The translations under genes were made by a program, and so were the position numbers. The notes beneath the pieces are model-generated. The model ran no database searches, was not told the DNA's origin, and saw only the letters and a program-made list of their open reading frames with translations. Below, in pieces: positions 8,810-17,658 of a stretch of DNA of 64,000 nt; position 1 is the stretch's first letter, and each line of letters starts with the position of its first letter. This DNA comes from UBA9732 sp003456855. Its GTDB lineage: Bacteria > Spirochaetota > Spirochaetia > Sphaerochaetales > Sphaerochaetaceae. The stretch is from assembly GCA_946626785.1 (NCBI GenBank), contig CAMOUY010000001.1, positions 14,640 through 78,639 of the forward strand, in the 5' to 3' direction.

Positions 8810-9736
8810 TCAATCGTACAGATCGTCACCAGGTGAAACAAGCTGGAAGATTCTCTCGAGTTCCTCTTCAGAGGTGAACGGGATTAGGATCTTACCCTTC
8901 TTGATTGCGCCATTCTTGTATTTTCCCTTGATCTCAACCCTGCATCCTGTGGCAGAGAGGAATTTCTCCTCCAGATAGAGGATTTCAGGGGATTTTGCAT
9001 CATTTTGAGGCTGATTCTCGAACGGAAGCTTATTGATTGCCCTCTTTCCCTTGTTAAGATCAGCTGCAAGAGCCTCTGCCTGACGAACGGAAAGGTCATC
9101 ATCTATTATTTTACTAAATAGCACTTCCTGGTCAGCAGGATTCTCCACACTGAGCAGAGCTCTGGCATGACCTGGTGAGAAATATCCCTTCTCCAAAGCA
9201 TCAAGCATCTTCTCCGGAAGCTGAAGAAGTCTGATACTGTTGGTGATTGTAGAGCGTCCCTTACCTACTTTCTGAGCAAGCTCTTCCTGTTTAATTCCTG
9301 CCTGTGAAAGGAGATACGAGTAAGCTCTAGCCTCTTCGACAGGGTTCAGGTTCTCCCTTTGGATGTTCTCAATCAATGATACTTCCATCCTCTGGAGGTC
9401 TGTAAAGGAACGAACAATGCAAGGAACAATCTTCAAGCCAGCCATCTTTGCAGCGCGATATCTTCTTTCACCTGCAACGATGACATAGACTTCATCCGCG
9501 ATTTCCTCAACAAGAATCGGTTGAAGTATTCCCTGGGATTTAATCGAGGCACTCAACTCCTCCAAAGCGGCTTGATCAAAGATCTTTCTAGGCTGGTTTG
9601 GATTCGGTTTGACCTTATCAATGTCAATTTCCATGATTTTGGAACCGGTTTCCTCGAGTTTTTTCACTTCATAAGTTGAATATTCATCAATAAGGGAGTT
9701 AATTCCCCTTCCTAATCCATGTTTTTTAATTGGCAC
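8810..9736 (-). CDS. parB: chromosome partitioning protein ParB
   Basis: A CTP-dependent DNA clamp that loads at parS and drives origin segregation with ParA. The 308-aa protein has the N-terminal KKHGLGRGINSLI, the CTPase and arginine-rich motif GERRYRAAKMAGL, the ENIQRENLNPVEEA box, a helix-turn-helix at about KQEELAQKVGKGRSTITNSI, and a C-terminal dimer domain. It starts with GTG 9734-9736, overlapping the end of parA by 11 bases, so the two are translationally linked. Four perfect parS sites lie about 1 kb away at 10824-11287. Confidence 0.97.
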   Translation of the reverse strand: MPIKKHGLGRGINSLIDEYSTYEVKKLEETGSKIMEIDIDKVKPNPNQPRKIFDQAALEELSASIKSQGILQPILVEEIADEVYVIVAGERRYRAAKMAGLKIVPCIVRSFTDLQRMEVSLIENIQRENLNPVEEARAYSYLLSQAGIKQEELAQKVGKGRSTITNSIRLLQLPEKMLDALEKGYFSPGHARALLSVENPADQEVLFSKIIDDDLSVRQAEALAADLNKGKRAINKLPFENQPQNDAKSPEILYLEEKFLSATGCRVEIKGKYKNGAIKKGKILIPFTSEEELERIFQLVSPGDDLYD

Positions 9737-10484
9737 GGCTTAAAACCTCCTTTGCAAGTGCAGCATACGCCTTTGCACCAGAGCAGCTGTTATCATATGC
9801 ATTTATAGGCAATCCATGAGATGGAGCCTCGCTCAAACGCACATTTCTAGGGATTTTCGTCTCAAAAACAAGATCCTTGAAGTAAGTTGTGATGTCTTCA
9901 ACGACTTCATTGTTGAGATTTGCACGCTTGGAATACATTGTGAAGACAATTCCAAGTACCTCAAGACCAGGATTCAGGTGTTTTTTGACGGAATTAACCG
10001 TTCTAAGCAGCAAATTCAAGCCTTCCATTGCGAAATATTCACACTGCATAGGAATCACAACACTGTCTGCCCAGCAAAGAGCATTCATTGTCACCAGATC
10101 CAATGCTGGAGGACAATCCGCAAAGATGAAATCAAATTCAGTATCAAGAGGAGCAAGAGCATCCCTCAAAAAGAACTCTCTATCTTCTTCATCGACCAGC
10201 TCAATGGCCAGTCCAGCCATATTTATACCGCCACTAAGGCAGAAAAGCCCTTCTACAGGTGTTGTCTGAACAGCAGAAATATCAGCTTCACCAGCCAAAA
10301 GCTCATAAATACCAGGTTTTGAGGTGTCAGCAGATACAGAACTGGACATATTTCCCTGCGAATCAAGATCTACAAGAAGAACCTTGTACCCTTCTCTTGC
10401 CAGGGCAGAACCAACATTAACGGCAGTGGTAGTCTTTCCCACACCACCTTTCTGATTCAAATAAATTATTTTCTTAGCCTGCAT
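9726..10484 (-). CDS. parA: chromosome partitioning ATPase ParA/Soj
   Basis: A deviant Walker A ATPase of 252 aa that partitions the origin with ParB. KKIIYLNQKGGVGKTTTAVNVG is the deviant Walker A motif, DLDSQGN the A-prime motif, and FADCPPALDLVTMNAL the Walker B region. I start at ATG 10482-10484. A TTG at 10500-10502 is possible but neither has a Shine-Dalgarno sequence. A promoter ending six bases before the ATG suggests the transcript is leaderless. Confidence 0.95.
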   Translation of the reverse strand: MQAKKIIYLNQKGGVGKTTTAVNVGSALAREGYKVLLVDLDSQGNMSSSVSADTSKPGIYELLAGEADISAVQTTPVEGLFCLSGGINMAGLAIELVDEEDREFFLRDALAPLDTEFDFIFADCPPALDLVTMNALCWADSVVIPMQCEYFAMEGLNLLLRTVNSVKKHLNPGLEVLGIVFTMYSKRANLNNEVVEDITTYFKDLVFETKIPRNVRLSEAPSHGLPINAYDNSCSGAKAYAALAKEVLSRAN

Positions 10485-10490
10485 AAAATC

Positions 10491-10519
10491 AATATAAAAC
10501 AAAAAAACTTAAAAGTCAC
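10491..10519 (-). promoter_or_regulatory. promoter for parAB, probably giving a leaderless mRNA
   Basis: On the minus strand GTGACT and TATATT are 17 bases apart, and only six bases separate the -10 element from ATG 10484, so transcription should start at or next to the start codon. Confidence 0.45.
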
Positions 10520-10526
10520 CATAATA

Positions 10527-10555
10527 TTGACTTATTAATCGCCTTAATCTAAATT
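10527..10555 (+). promoter_or_regulatory. sigma70-type promoter for the NifU-like gene
   Basis: TTGACT and TAAATT with a 17-base spacer, ending 24 bases before the start codon, back to back with the parA promoter. Confidence 0.55.
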
Positions 10556-10579
10556 TAATGGCAGGAGGACGACTGAGCG

Positions 10580-10822
10580 ATGGAAGATCTAGAGAGCAAA
10601 GTAGTCGAAGCAATCAAATATGTCAGACCATCCCTCCAGAACGACGGTGGAGATATCGAATTCGTTAAATTGGAAGGCTATAAGGTCTATGTTAGGCTCC
10701 AGGGCGCCTGTGCTGGCTGCATGATGGCAGAAATGACCCTTAAGAATGGAGTTGAAAGAATGTTGAAGTATAATGTTGACGACAAACTTGAGGTTGTCGA
10801 CCTTACACTTGAAGAAAGATAG
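10580..10822 (+). CDS. NifU-like C-terminal domain protein (Fe-S scaffold/carrier)
   Basis: An 80-aa protein consisting only of the NifU C-terminal (Nfu) domain. It has VRPSLQNDGGDIEFV and the CxxC cluster-binding motif in GACAGCMMAEMTLKNGVE. Stand-alone Nfu domains bind and pass on 4Fe-4S clusters. AGGAGG precedes ATG 10580. It runs divergently from parA and is followed at once by a parS site and a terminator. Its place beside parA is typical genomic packing rather than evidence of a segregation role. Confidence 0.93.
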   Translation: MEDLESKVVEAIKYVRPSLQNDGGDIEFVKLEGYKVYVRLQGACAGCMMAEMTLKNGVERMLKYNVDDKLEVVDLTLEER

Positions 10823-10823
10823 C

Positions 10824-10837
10824 GTTTCACGTGAAAC
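10824..10837. promoter_or_regulatory. parS site 1 (ParB binding)
   Basis: A perfect 14-bp palindrome GTTTCACGTGAAAC, identical to the core of the canonical bacterial parS, two bases after the NifU-like stop codon. Confidence 0.93.
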
Positions 10838-10842
10838 ACTCA

Positions 10843-10868
10843 ACCGGGCTTCGGCCCGGTATTTTTTT
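10843..10868 (+). terminator. intrinsic terminator of the NifU-like gene
   Basis: ACCGGGC and GCCCGGT form a 7-bp GC-rich stem closed by a TTCG tetraloop, followed by A and seven T. It directly follows parS site 1. Confidence 0.9.
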
Positions 10869-10920
10869 ACCTTTATGCCCCAGATATCTATCCAAACATC
10901 TCCCAGAATCCAAAAACAGC

Positions 10921-10934
10921 GTTTCACGTGAAAC
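10921..10934. promoter_or_regulatory. parS site 2 (ParB binding)
   Basis: A perfect GTTTCACGTGAAAC palindrome, 97 bases from site 1. Confidence 0.93.
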
Positions 10935-11144
10935 ATTTTGATAAAAGACCTACTATTACAGCTCAGAAACAAAAGAATGCACCACAGAACAGTATTATTG
11001 ATTAATCAGAGAAACTTTTTCTTCAAAAAATCTTCGCTATATCAATTTTTTTAAAAATTAATTCAAAAACAAAAATCATAAATTCTGTTTAGCAATTTTA
11101 GTTTCGTACATTTTCTGTTTTTCTTATAAATCCACCTTAAAAGC

Positions 11145-11158
11145 GTTTCACGTGAAAC
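11145..11158. promoter_or_regulatory. parS site 3 (ParB binding)
   Basis: A perfect GTTTCACGTGAAAC palindrome, 224 bases from site 2. Confidence 0.93.
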
Positions 11159-11273
11159 ATTGATTGTTATTTTTTTTCTTTGGGATCCAGAGATTTTCTT
11201 TTCTGAAAGTTTCCCTCTCTGTCTTTCTCTTCTTTTTCTCTTTTCTTCTTTGTCTCAAAAAATGGTTGTTGAT

Positions 11274-11287
11274 GTTTCACGTGAAAC
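11274..11287. promoter_or_regulatory. parS site 4 (ParB binding)
   Basis: A perfect GTTTCACGTGAAAC palindrome, here flanked by T and G, 129 bases from site 3. Confidence 0.93.
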
Positions 11288-11424
11288 GTTACCGAGGGAG
11301 AAGACAGGTTAGTTCGACAATGGATCTGCTTTCGTTTGGGTCTTTCTTGCCTTGGTCCCTTACCTGGTCTTTTCAGTTTTTGGATTTTACTTGGTTCAAT
11401 TTTTGAAATTTCCCGGAAACAACA

Positions 11425-11460
11425 AAAAACCGCATTCCAGGGGTCTAGAATGCGGTTTTT
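11425..11460. terminator. bidirectional terminator downstream of gyrA
   Basis: AAAAACCGCATTC and GAATGCGGTTTTT are perfect 13-base arms around a 10-base loop, so T tracts appear on either strand. It terminates gyrA on the minus strand about 60 bases past its stop. Confidence 0.85.
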
Positions 11461-11467
11461 GTGGGTT

Positions 11468-11485
11468 GTTACTATACATAGTAAC
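11468..11485. repeat. 18-bp near-perfect palindrome between gyrA and its terminator
   Basis: GTTACTAT and ATAGTAAC are perfect 8-bp arms around AC. It lies in the 3' untranslated stretch of gyrA. It could be a protein-binding site or an extra RNA hairpin; the sequence alone does not say which. Confidence 0.5.
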
Positions 11486-11517
11486 AGAATGATTTGGACT
11501 TTTAGGACCCTTTTTTG

Positions 11518-14052
11518 TTAATTCTGCTCCTCTTCTGGAGTTGTGGTTTCAGGGGCTTCCTGAGTCGTTCCGAGTTCGGCTGTGTTGCTATCGACCGGGG
11601 TCTCTTCCTCCTCTGGCTCGTCCTCCTGATAGTCGGTCACTGTCATTGCCACGATGTAGTCGTCATCGGTTTTCATCTTGAATACATTGACTCCTGCAGC
11701 GCTTCTTCCCTGGTTGGAAATGCCGTTGACGTGGGTCCTTATCGTCTGTCCTTTCTTGGTGATGCAGACGACATCATTTTCATCGTTAACTCCAAGTGCA
11801 GAAACAAGATACGTATCATCTACAAGCTTGTAGATAGTCTGTCCGTTGGTACCTCTTCCATGTCTCATGAAGAGGTTGAACTCGACCTGTTTTCCCTTGC
11901 CCTGGTTGGTCACCAGAATGATTGTCTTGTCATCCTCGACCTTGACCAGACCGACGATCTCATCACCTTCAGCAAGGTTCATGCCGCGAACTCCACGTGC
12001 CGGACGACCCATGACTCTGACATCATCGACGCTGAATCTGAGTCCCTTTCCGTTTCTGGATACCAGCATGGCCTCATCGCCTTCGTTGACGAACAGACAT
12101 TTGACCAGTGAATCGCCCTCATCAAGAGTGATTGCCCTGATTCCGTTCTTCCTGCCGTTGATGAAGTCATTGAGCTTGACCTGCTTCACGACGCCGTTCT
12201 TTGTTGCCATGAGGATGCTCTTGGTCTCATCGAACTCCTTGAAGTCGATGATTGCCGAGATGCTCTCGCCATCCTCGATCTTAGGAAGGACAGCCTTGAT
12301 GTTGACTCCCTTACCGACCTTCTGGCCCTCTGGAAGCTCCCAGACCTCAAGGCAGAATGCCTTTCCGTAGTTTGTGATGAACAGGATATGGTCATGGGAG
12401 AAGGCTGAGAACAGGTGCTCGACGAAGTCCTCATCTCTGAGAGCTGCGCCCTTGACGCCCTTTCCTCCGCGTCCCTGGGACTTGTATTCATCGGCTGAGA
12501 CACGCTTCACGAAGCCCTTGTTTGTTATGACTACGACAACTTCCTCCTTCTTGATGAAGTCCTTGTCCACAAGACCGTCGACCTCACGGGTCTCGATAAT
12601 TGTGCGTCTGTCATCACCGTAGTCTGCAGAGAGCTGCTGAATCTCAAGCTCGACCTCATGGAGCATCTTCACCTCATCGGAGAGAAGCTCCTTGTAGAAG
12701 GCGATCTTGACCTCGAGCTCATTCAACTCATCGATGATCTCTTGGGTCTCCATGTGGCTGAGTCTTCCAAGTCTCATCTGGATGATTGCGTTAGCCTGCT
12801 TGTCGGAGAGTCCGAAGGTGGCCTGCAGATTGGTTGAGGCCTCATCGTTGTTGGCGCTCTGCTTGATGATCTCGATGACCTGGTCGATGTTCTCAAGACC
12901 GATCTTCAGACCAAGCAGAATGTGCTCTCTCTCCTGTGCCTTGGCAAGGTCAAACTTTGTCCTTCTTGTTGTGACGTCCTTCCTGTGCTCAAGGTAGTAG
13001 TAAAGCATATCCTTGAGTGTCAAGCATTTAGGTCTGCCTTCAACAAGAGCTAGGTTGTTGACGTTGAAGTTGCACTGGAGCTGTGTGTTCAGGAACAGAT
13101 GGTTCACAGCGATCTCTGGAACAGCATCCTTCTTGAGCTCGATTACAATTCTGATTCCATCACGTCCGGACTCATCTCTGATCGTTGAGATGTCCTTAAG
13201 AACATCGTCCTTTCTGAGCTCGTCGATATGCTTGACCAGCTCGGCCTTGTTGACCTGGTAAGGGATCTCTGTGAAGACGATGGACTCGTGTGTCTTGTGG
13301 TCCTCGATGTGGTAGACGCCGCGCATGACGATCTTTCCACGACCTGTCTCGAAGGCATCACGTATTCCCTTGACACCGCAGATCTTGGCGGCAGTAGGGA
13401 AGTCAGGTCCCTTGATGTAGTTCATCAACTCAGGGGTTGTTATGTCCGGATTCTCGATCATTGCACACAGTGCATCGCAGATCTCACGAAGGTTGTGTGG
13501 TGGCATGTTGGTTGCCATTCCGACTGCAATACCGCTTGTTCCGTTTGCAAGAAGGAACGGGAAACCTGCTGGAAGAACCTCAGGCTCCTTCAGGGACTCA
13601 TCGAAGTTAGGGACCATGTTGACGGTCTCTTTGTCGATGTCCTGGAGCATGAGCTCACCCATCTTGGCCATCTTGGCCTCTGTGTATCTGTATGCTGCTG
13701 GTGGATCACCATCGATTGAACCGAAGTTTCCCTGTGGCTTGATGACAGGGTAGCGCATCGAGAAGTCCTGTGCCAGACGGACAAGGGCATCGTAGACCGA
13801 TGCGTCTCCGTGTGGGTGGAACTTACCGAGAACGTCTCCAACGGTACGTGCACACTTCTTGAAGGATCCGGTGCTCTTGATGCCCAGGTCATACATATCG
13901 TACAGGATTCTCCTGTGGACAGGCTTGAGACCATCACGCACATCTGGAAGTGCACGGCTGACTATGACTGACATTGCATAGTCGAGATAACTCTTTCTCA
14001 TCTCCTCCGAGAGGTCTGAGACAAGTACTCTGCTTTTGATTTCCTCTTCCAT
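11518..14052 (-). CDS. gyrA: DNA gyrase subunit A
   Basis: The 844-aa DNA-cleaving subunit of gyrase, which supercoils DNA with GyrB. It has GLKPVHRRILYDM, the active-site Tyr123 in AAYRYTEAKM, and the GyrA box QGRGGKG that marks gyrase rather than topoisomerase IV, followed by beta-propeller repeats and an acidic Glu/Thr-rich tail. In the quinolone-determining segment HPHGDASVYDALVRLAQ the residue matching E. coli Ser83 is Ala84, while the Asp matching Asp87 is kept. A GGGAGGT ribosome site precedes ATG 14052. gyrB ends 13 bases upstream, forming a gyrBA operon. Confidence 0.98.
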   Translation of the reverse strand: MEEEIKSRVLVSDLSEEMRKSYLDYAMSVIVSRALPDVRDGLKPVHRRILYDMYDLGIKSTGSFKKCARTVGDVLGKFHPHGDASVYDALVRLAQDFSMRYPVIKPQGNFGSIDGDPPAAYRYTEAKMAKMGELMLQDIDKETVNMVPNFDESLKEPEVLPAGFPFLLANGTSGIAVGMATNMPPHNLREICDALCAMIENPDITTPELMNYIKGPDFPTAAKICGVKGIRDAFETGRGKIVMRGVYHIEDHKTHESIVFTEIPYQVNKAELVKHIDELRKDDVLKDISTIRDESGRDGIRIVIELKKDAVPEIAVNHLFLNTQLQCNFNVNNLALVEGRPKCLTLKDMLYYYLEHRKDVTTRRTKFDLAKAQEREHILLGLKIGLENIDQVIEIIKQSANNDEASTNLQATFGLSDKQANAIIQMRLGRLSHMETQEIIDELNELEVKIAFYKELLSDEVKMLHEVELEIQQLSADYGDDRRTIIETREVDGLVDKDFIKKEEVVVVITNKGFVKRVSADEYKSQGRGGKGVKGAALRDEDFVEHLFSAFSHDHILFITNYGKAFCLEVWELPEGQKVGKGVNIKAVLPKIEDGESISAIIDFKEFDETKSILMATKNGVVKQVKLNDFINGRKNGIRAITLDEGDSLVKCLFVNEGDEAMLVSRNGKGLRFSVDDVRVMGRPARGVRGMNLAEGDEIVGLVKVEDDKTIILVTNQGKGKQVEFNLFMRHGRGTNGQTIYKLVDDTYLVSALGVNDENDVVCITKKGQTIRTHVNGISNQGRSAAGVNVFKMKTDDDYIVAMTVTDYQEDEPEEEETPVDSNTAELGTTQEAPETTTPEEEQN

Positions 14053-14065
14053 TTATAACCTCCCG

Positions 14066-16075
14066 TCAAGCATCGATCTGTGCATAAGTTGCATTCTGCT
14101 CGATGAAGTCGCGCCTTGGCTCGACCTCCTCACCCATAAGAGTGGAGAACACCTGGTCTGCCTCTACCGCGTCGGAGAGGTGAACCTGTCCGATGAACCT
14201 TGTCTCAGGGTTCATTGTGGTCTCCCAAAGCTGCTCAGGGTTCATTTCACCAAGACCTTTGTAGCGCTGGATCTTCACGTTCTTCGAATCAGACTCGCTC
14301 TCGCCGTGGTCTGCAAGGATCTTTGCCTTGTCATCGTCATTGAAGGCGTAGTAGTCCTTTCCCTTGATGGCGATCTTATAGAGAGGAGGCATTGCGAAGT
14401 ACACATAACCTGCGTCGATGAGAGGTCTCATGTATCTGAAGAAGAAGGTGAGAAGCAGTGTTCTGATATGAGATCCGTCGACATCAGCATCAGCCATGAT
14501 GATTACCTTATGGTATCTGGCCTTTGTGACATCGAAGTTTGCACCAAGTCCTGCTCCGATGGAGTCGATGACAGGCTGGAGCTTGTCATTTCCTTCAACC
14601 TTGTCCTCACGGGTCTTCTCGACGTTAAGCATCTTTCCCCAGAGAGGGAGGATCGCCTGGATTGTTCTGTCACGCCCTTGCTTGGCGCTTCCACCTGCAG
14701 AATCTCCCTCCACGATGAAAATTTCGCACTTTGACGGGTCTTTCTCGCTGCAGTCGGCAAGTTTTCCAGGAAGACTTACTCCGCCCTTTTTACGGGCGTT
14801 CTCGCGTGCCTTCTTGGCTGCGATTCTTGCCTTGGAGGAGGCGACCGTCTTCTGGAGAAGGATGAGAATCTGATCCGGATGCTCGTCGAAATAGTCGTTA
14901 AGTTTCTGATATACAAAACTATACACGATTCCCTGGACGTAGGAGTTACCAAGCTTCATCTTGGTCTGGCCTTCGAACTGAGGGTTTGTGATCTTGACGG
15001 AGACGACTGCGCTGAGACCTTCACGGACGTCGGAGTTGAAACCTTCCTTGAAGTCCTCCGACTCGAAGAAAGCCTCTGCATTCTTGTTCTTTCCTACCAG
15101 TTCCTTCATGTGGTTCTGGAGCTGGTTCTTGAAGCATGCAACAAGGCCGCTTGTGAATCCGATGAGATGCTTTCCACCTTCACGTGTGTTGATGTTGTTT
15201 GCGAAGGTGTGGATGTTCTCGTCGAATCTGTCGTTGTACTGAAGCGAGAACTCGACAATTGCAGCACCGTTGTCGTTCTCTCTCTCACCGCTGAAGTAGA
15301 TTGGCTCTGTTCCCTCAGGGATGATCTTCTTGTTCTTGTTGATGTAGGAGACGAAGTCCTTTATTCCGCCTTCGAAGTGGAATACCTTCTCCTCCGGGAC
15401 CTCTTCTCTGTTGTCGATGGCCGTGATGACGATGCCCTTGTTCAGGAAGGCAAGCTCTCTGAAACGCTCGCAGAGAACGTTGAAGTTGAAGTCATCACCT
15501 TCCATGATGGAGGTGTCCGGATGGAACTTGATGGTCGTTCCTCTCTTCTCGGTGGTGCCAACCTTGGCCACAGGGGCCACAGGCTCGCCGAAATGGTACT
15601 CCTGCTGATACATGTCAGGAGCACGGTGAACCGTTGCCACAAGGTGGTCTGAGAGTGCGTTTACAACGCTGACACCGACGCCGTGGAGTCCGCCGGAGAC
15701 CTTATAGGCTCCGCCGTTGAACTTTCCACCTGCGTGGAGGTGACAGAGTGCAACCTCAAGGGTCGAGATCCCCTCTGTTGGATGGATGTCTACAGGGATG
15801 CCTCTTCCGTTGTCCTCAACGGTGACGTAGTTTCCCTTGTCTATTGTGACCTTGATGGTGTCGCAGTATCCGGCCACGGCCTCATCAATGGAGTTGTCAA
15901 TAACCTCATAGACCAGATGGTGAAGTCCATCAGGACCTGTTGATCCTATGTACATACCAGGTCTTACACGGACGGCCTCAAGTCCCTTAAGGACCTGGAT
16001 GTTTTCACCCGTGTACTCTGCAGAGGTATGAGCAAGGTTGTTCATTTCCTCTTCGTTGATGTTCTCTTCATTCAT
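14066..16075 (-). CDS. gyrB: DNA gyrase subunit B
   Basis: The 669-aa ATPase subunit of gyrase. It shows the GHKL ATP site (EVIDNSIDEAVAGYCD, VEDNGRGIPVDIHP, GGLHGVGVSVVNAL), and the TOPRIM metal-binding motifs VEGDSAGGSAKQGRDR and DADVDGSHIRTLLLTFFFRYM. The size is that of the short GyrB form without the enterobacterial insertion. Start ATG 16073-16075 has AAGGA about 9 bases upstream. It is transcribed divergently from dnaA across a 191-base AT-rich gap that holds no recognisable DnaA boxes. Confidence 0.98.
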   Translation of the reverse strand: MNEENINEEEMNNLAHTSAEYTGENIQVLKGLEAVRVRPGMYIGSTGPDGLHHLVYEVIDNSIDEAVAGYCDTIKVTIDKGNYVTVEDNGRGIPVDIHPTEGISTLEVALCHLHAGGKFNGGAYKVSGGLHGVGVSVVNALSDHLVATVHRAPDMYQQEYHFGEPVAPVAKVGTTEKRGTTIKFHPDTSIMEGDDFNFNVLCERFRELAFLNKGIVITAIDNREEVPEEKVFHFEGGIKDFVSYINKNKKIIPEGTEPIYFSGERENDNGAAIVEFSLQYNDRFDENIHTFANNINTREGGKHLIGFTSGLVACFKNQLQNHMKELVGKNKNAEAFFESEDFKEGFNSDVREGLSAVVSVKITNPQFEGQTKMKLGNSYVQGIVYSFVYQKLNDYFDEHPDQILILLQKTVASSKARIAAKKARENARKKGGVSLPGKLADCSEKDPSKCEIFIVEGDSAGGSAKQGRDRTIQAILPLWGKMLNVEKTREDKVEGNDKLQPVIDSIGAGLGANFDVTKARYHKVIIMADADVDGSHIRTLLLTFFFRYMRPLIDAGYVYFAMPPLYKIAIKGKDYYAFNDDDKAKILADHGESESDSKNVKIQRYKGLGEMNPEQLWETTMNPETRFIGQVHLSDAVEADQVFSTLMGEEVEPRRDFIEQNATYAQIDA

Positions 16076-16266
16076 TAATGATAATCCTTAAGATGTTTTA
16101 GAATATTTTAATAATATATAAATTAGTGAAAGTTTACAATATCACGGAAATCTAAAATACGTCAAAATTGAAGCTATATTCATATTTTCGAGGCCCAAGT
16201 TTTGTTGCATTCGCCTTGAAAACGACTGCTTTCCAAGTTAATATATTCGTTACGAGGTATTTTGAA

Positions 16267-17658
16267 ATGACAGAGGAACTTTGGAACAGGACTATAAATC
16301 AGATAAAGGAATCATTGCCGGAGAACGAATTTTCCTCATGGTTCACCCGTCTGTCATTCGGATCCGAGAATGACGGGAAGGTCACTCTTTACGTTCCTTC
16401 CGCCTTTGTCAGGGACAGATTCGAGTCTGCCTACAAAGTTCTCATAGAGAACACCTTAAGTGAGCTTGGCGAGGCTGATTATTACGTCACCTTCGAGATC
16501 AGGAAGGGTTCACAGGCTTCAAATACCGACCAGAAGAAGGAGAAGGCATTTTCACAGCCTGCGGCAGAAAAGAAGCCTTCAGAGCAGAGGACCAGACAGA
16601 CATCATCAAAGAATTCCGAAGACAGCACATTGAATGCAGCCTATACCTTCGATTCCTTCATTCCTGGAGACAACAGCAACTTCGCTTACAGTGCCTGTAT
16701 GGCAATAGCTAAGAATCCGGGTTCGGCATACAATCCATGTTTATTATATGGAGGAGTAGGTCTTGGAAAGACTCATCTCATCCAGAGCATCGGCAACTAT
16801 CTCAAGGAGAACACTAAACTTAAGGTCTCTTATGTCACTGCAGAGAACTTCACAAACGAGTACATCCAGTCTCTTAACGACAAAAACCCTCAACAGTTCA
16901 AGAACAAGTACAGAAAAGTGGCCGTTCTGCTGATAGACGACATCCATTTTCTCCAGGGAAAGCAGGGAGTCCAGCAGGAGTTGTTCAACACATTCAACGA
17001 CCTGTATGAGACCGGGCGCCAGATAGTTTTCACCTGTGATAGACCTGTAGAGGAGCTGAAGGACATCTCGGATCGTCTCAGAAGCAGGTTCGAGAGAGGT
17101 CTTAACATAGATCTTCTTCCACCTAACTACGAGACAAGGGTCGCAATTCTGAGAAAGAAGTGCCAGGAGAAGGGTGTTGAGTTCAGCAACGAGGTCATCG
17201 ACTACATTGCAACTAACATCTCAAGCAACGTCAGAGCCCTTGAGTCATGCCTCACAAAGCTCATTGCATACAGCGAGCTTCTCCACAAGGACATCTCACT
17301 TGAGACTGCCAAGGAGCAGCTCAGACACATAATCAGCTCTAACAACGACACAAGCGGTATATCAATAGATATGATAATCAAGGTCGTTGCAAACTACTTC
17401 AATGTCTCCGCCTCAGACATTAAGGGAAAGAGCAAGAACCAGAGCGTGGTGCTTCCAAGACAGATTGCAATGTTCCTCTGCAGAAACATGACTGACTTCT
17501 CAACGACGGAGATAGGATACGAGTTCGGCGGAAAGAACCACACAACAGTCATGTACAACGTGCAGAAGATGGAGGCAAGGCTGAACTCAAGCGAGAAGGA
17601 CATAAACAACGTCATAGAGAAGCTTGAAACCCAGATAAAGCTGGAATCAAGAAAATAA
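16267..17658 (+). CDS. dnaA: chromosomal replication initiator DnaA
   Basis: The AAA+ initiator that melts oriC. The 463-aa protein has an N-terminal domain I (ELWNRTINQIKESLPENEFSSWF), a Gln/Ser-rich linker, the AAA+ domain with Walker A GGVGLGKTH and Walker B LLIDDIHFLQG, and the DNA-binding domain IV with PRQIAMFLCR and FGGKNHTTVMYNV. I begin at ATG 16267 because GAGGT lies 8 to 12 bases upstream and the frame before it is unconserved. It is followed by the candidate origin and dnaN. Confidence 0.98.
   Translation: MTEELWNRTINQIKESLPENEFSSWFTRLSFGSENDGKVTLYVPSAFVRDRFESAYKVLIENTLSELGEADYYVTFEIRKGSQASNTDQKKEKAFSQPAAEKKPSEQRTRQTSSKNSEDSTLNAAYTFDSFIPGDNSNFAYSACMAIAKNPGSAYNPCLLYGGVGLGKTHLIQSIGNYLKENTKLKVSYVTAENFTNEYIQSLNDKNPQQFKNKYRKVAVLLIDDIHFLQGKQGVQQELFNTFNDLYETGRQIVFTCDRPVEELKDISDRLRSRFERGLNIDLLPPNYETRVAILRKKCQEKGVEFSNEVIDYIATNISSNVRALESCLTKLIAYSELLHKDISLETAKEQLRHIISSNNDTSGISIDMIIKVVANYFNVSASDIKGKSKNQSVVLPRQIAMFLCRNMTDFSTTEIGYEFGGKNHTTVMYNVQKMEARLNSSEKDINNVIEKLETQIKLESRK

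Larger units (their letters stand above)
10869..11424. other. AT-rich gene-free stretch carrying parS sites 2-4
   Basis: No credible gene lies between the NifU-like terminator and the gyrA terminator. The stretch is very AT-rich, with T-rich runs at about 11165-11270, and contains three of the four parS sites. A short frame at 11164-11406 encodes a biased Phe/Leu-rich peptide across two parS sites and looks accidental. The region is best read as a ParB loading zone. Confidence 0.7.

Noticed and set aside
11164..11406. An 80-codon frame rich in Phe, Leu and Ser between parA and gyrA
   Set aside because: It crosses the T-rich stretch and parS site 4, and begins beside parS site 3; there is no ribosome site.
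16076..16266. Origin in the gyrB-dnaA gap
   Set aside because: No DnaA-box-like repeats or inverted repeats comparable to those in the dnaA-dnaN gap were found.
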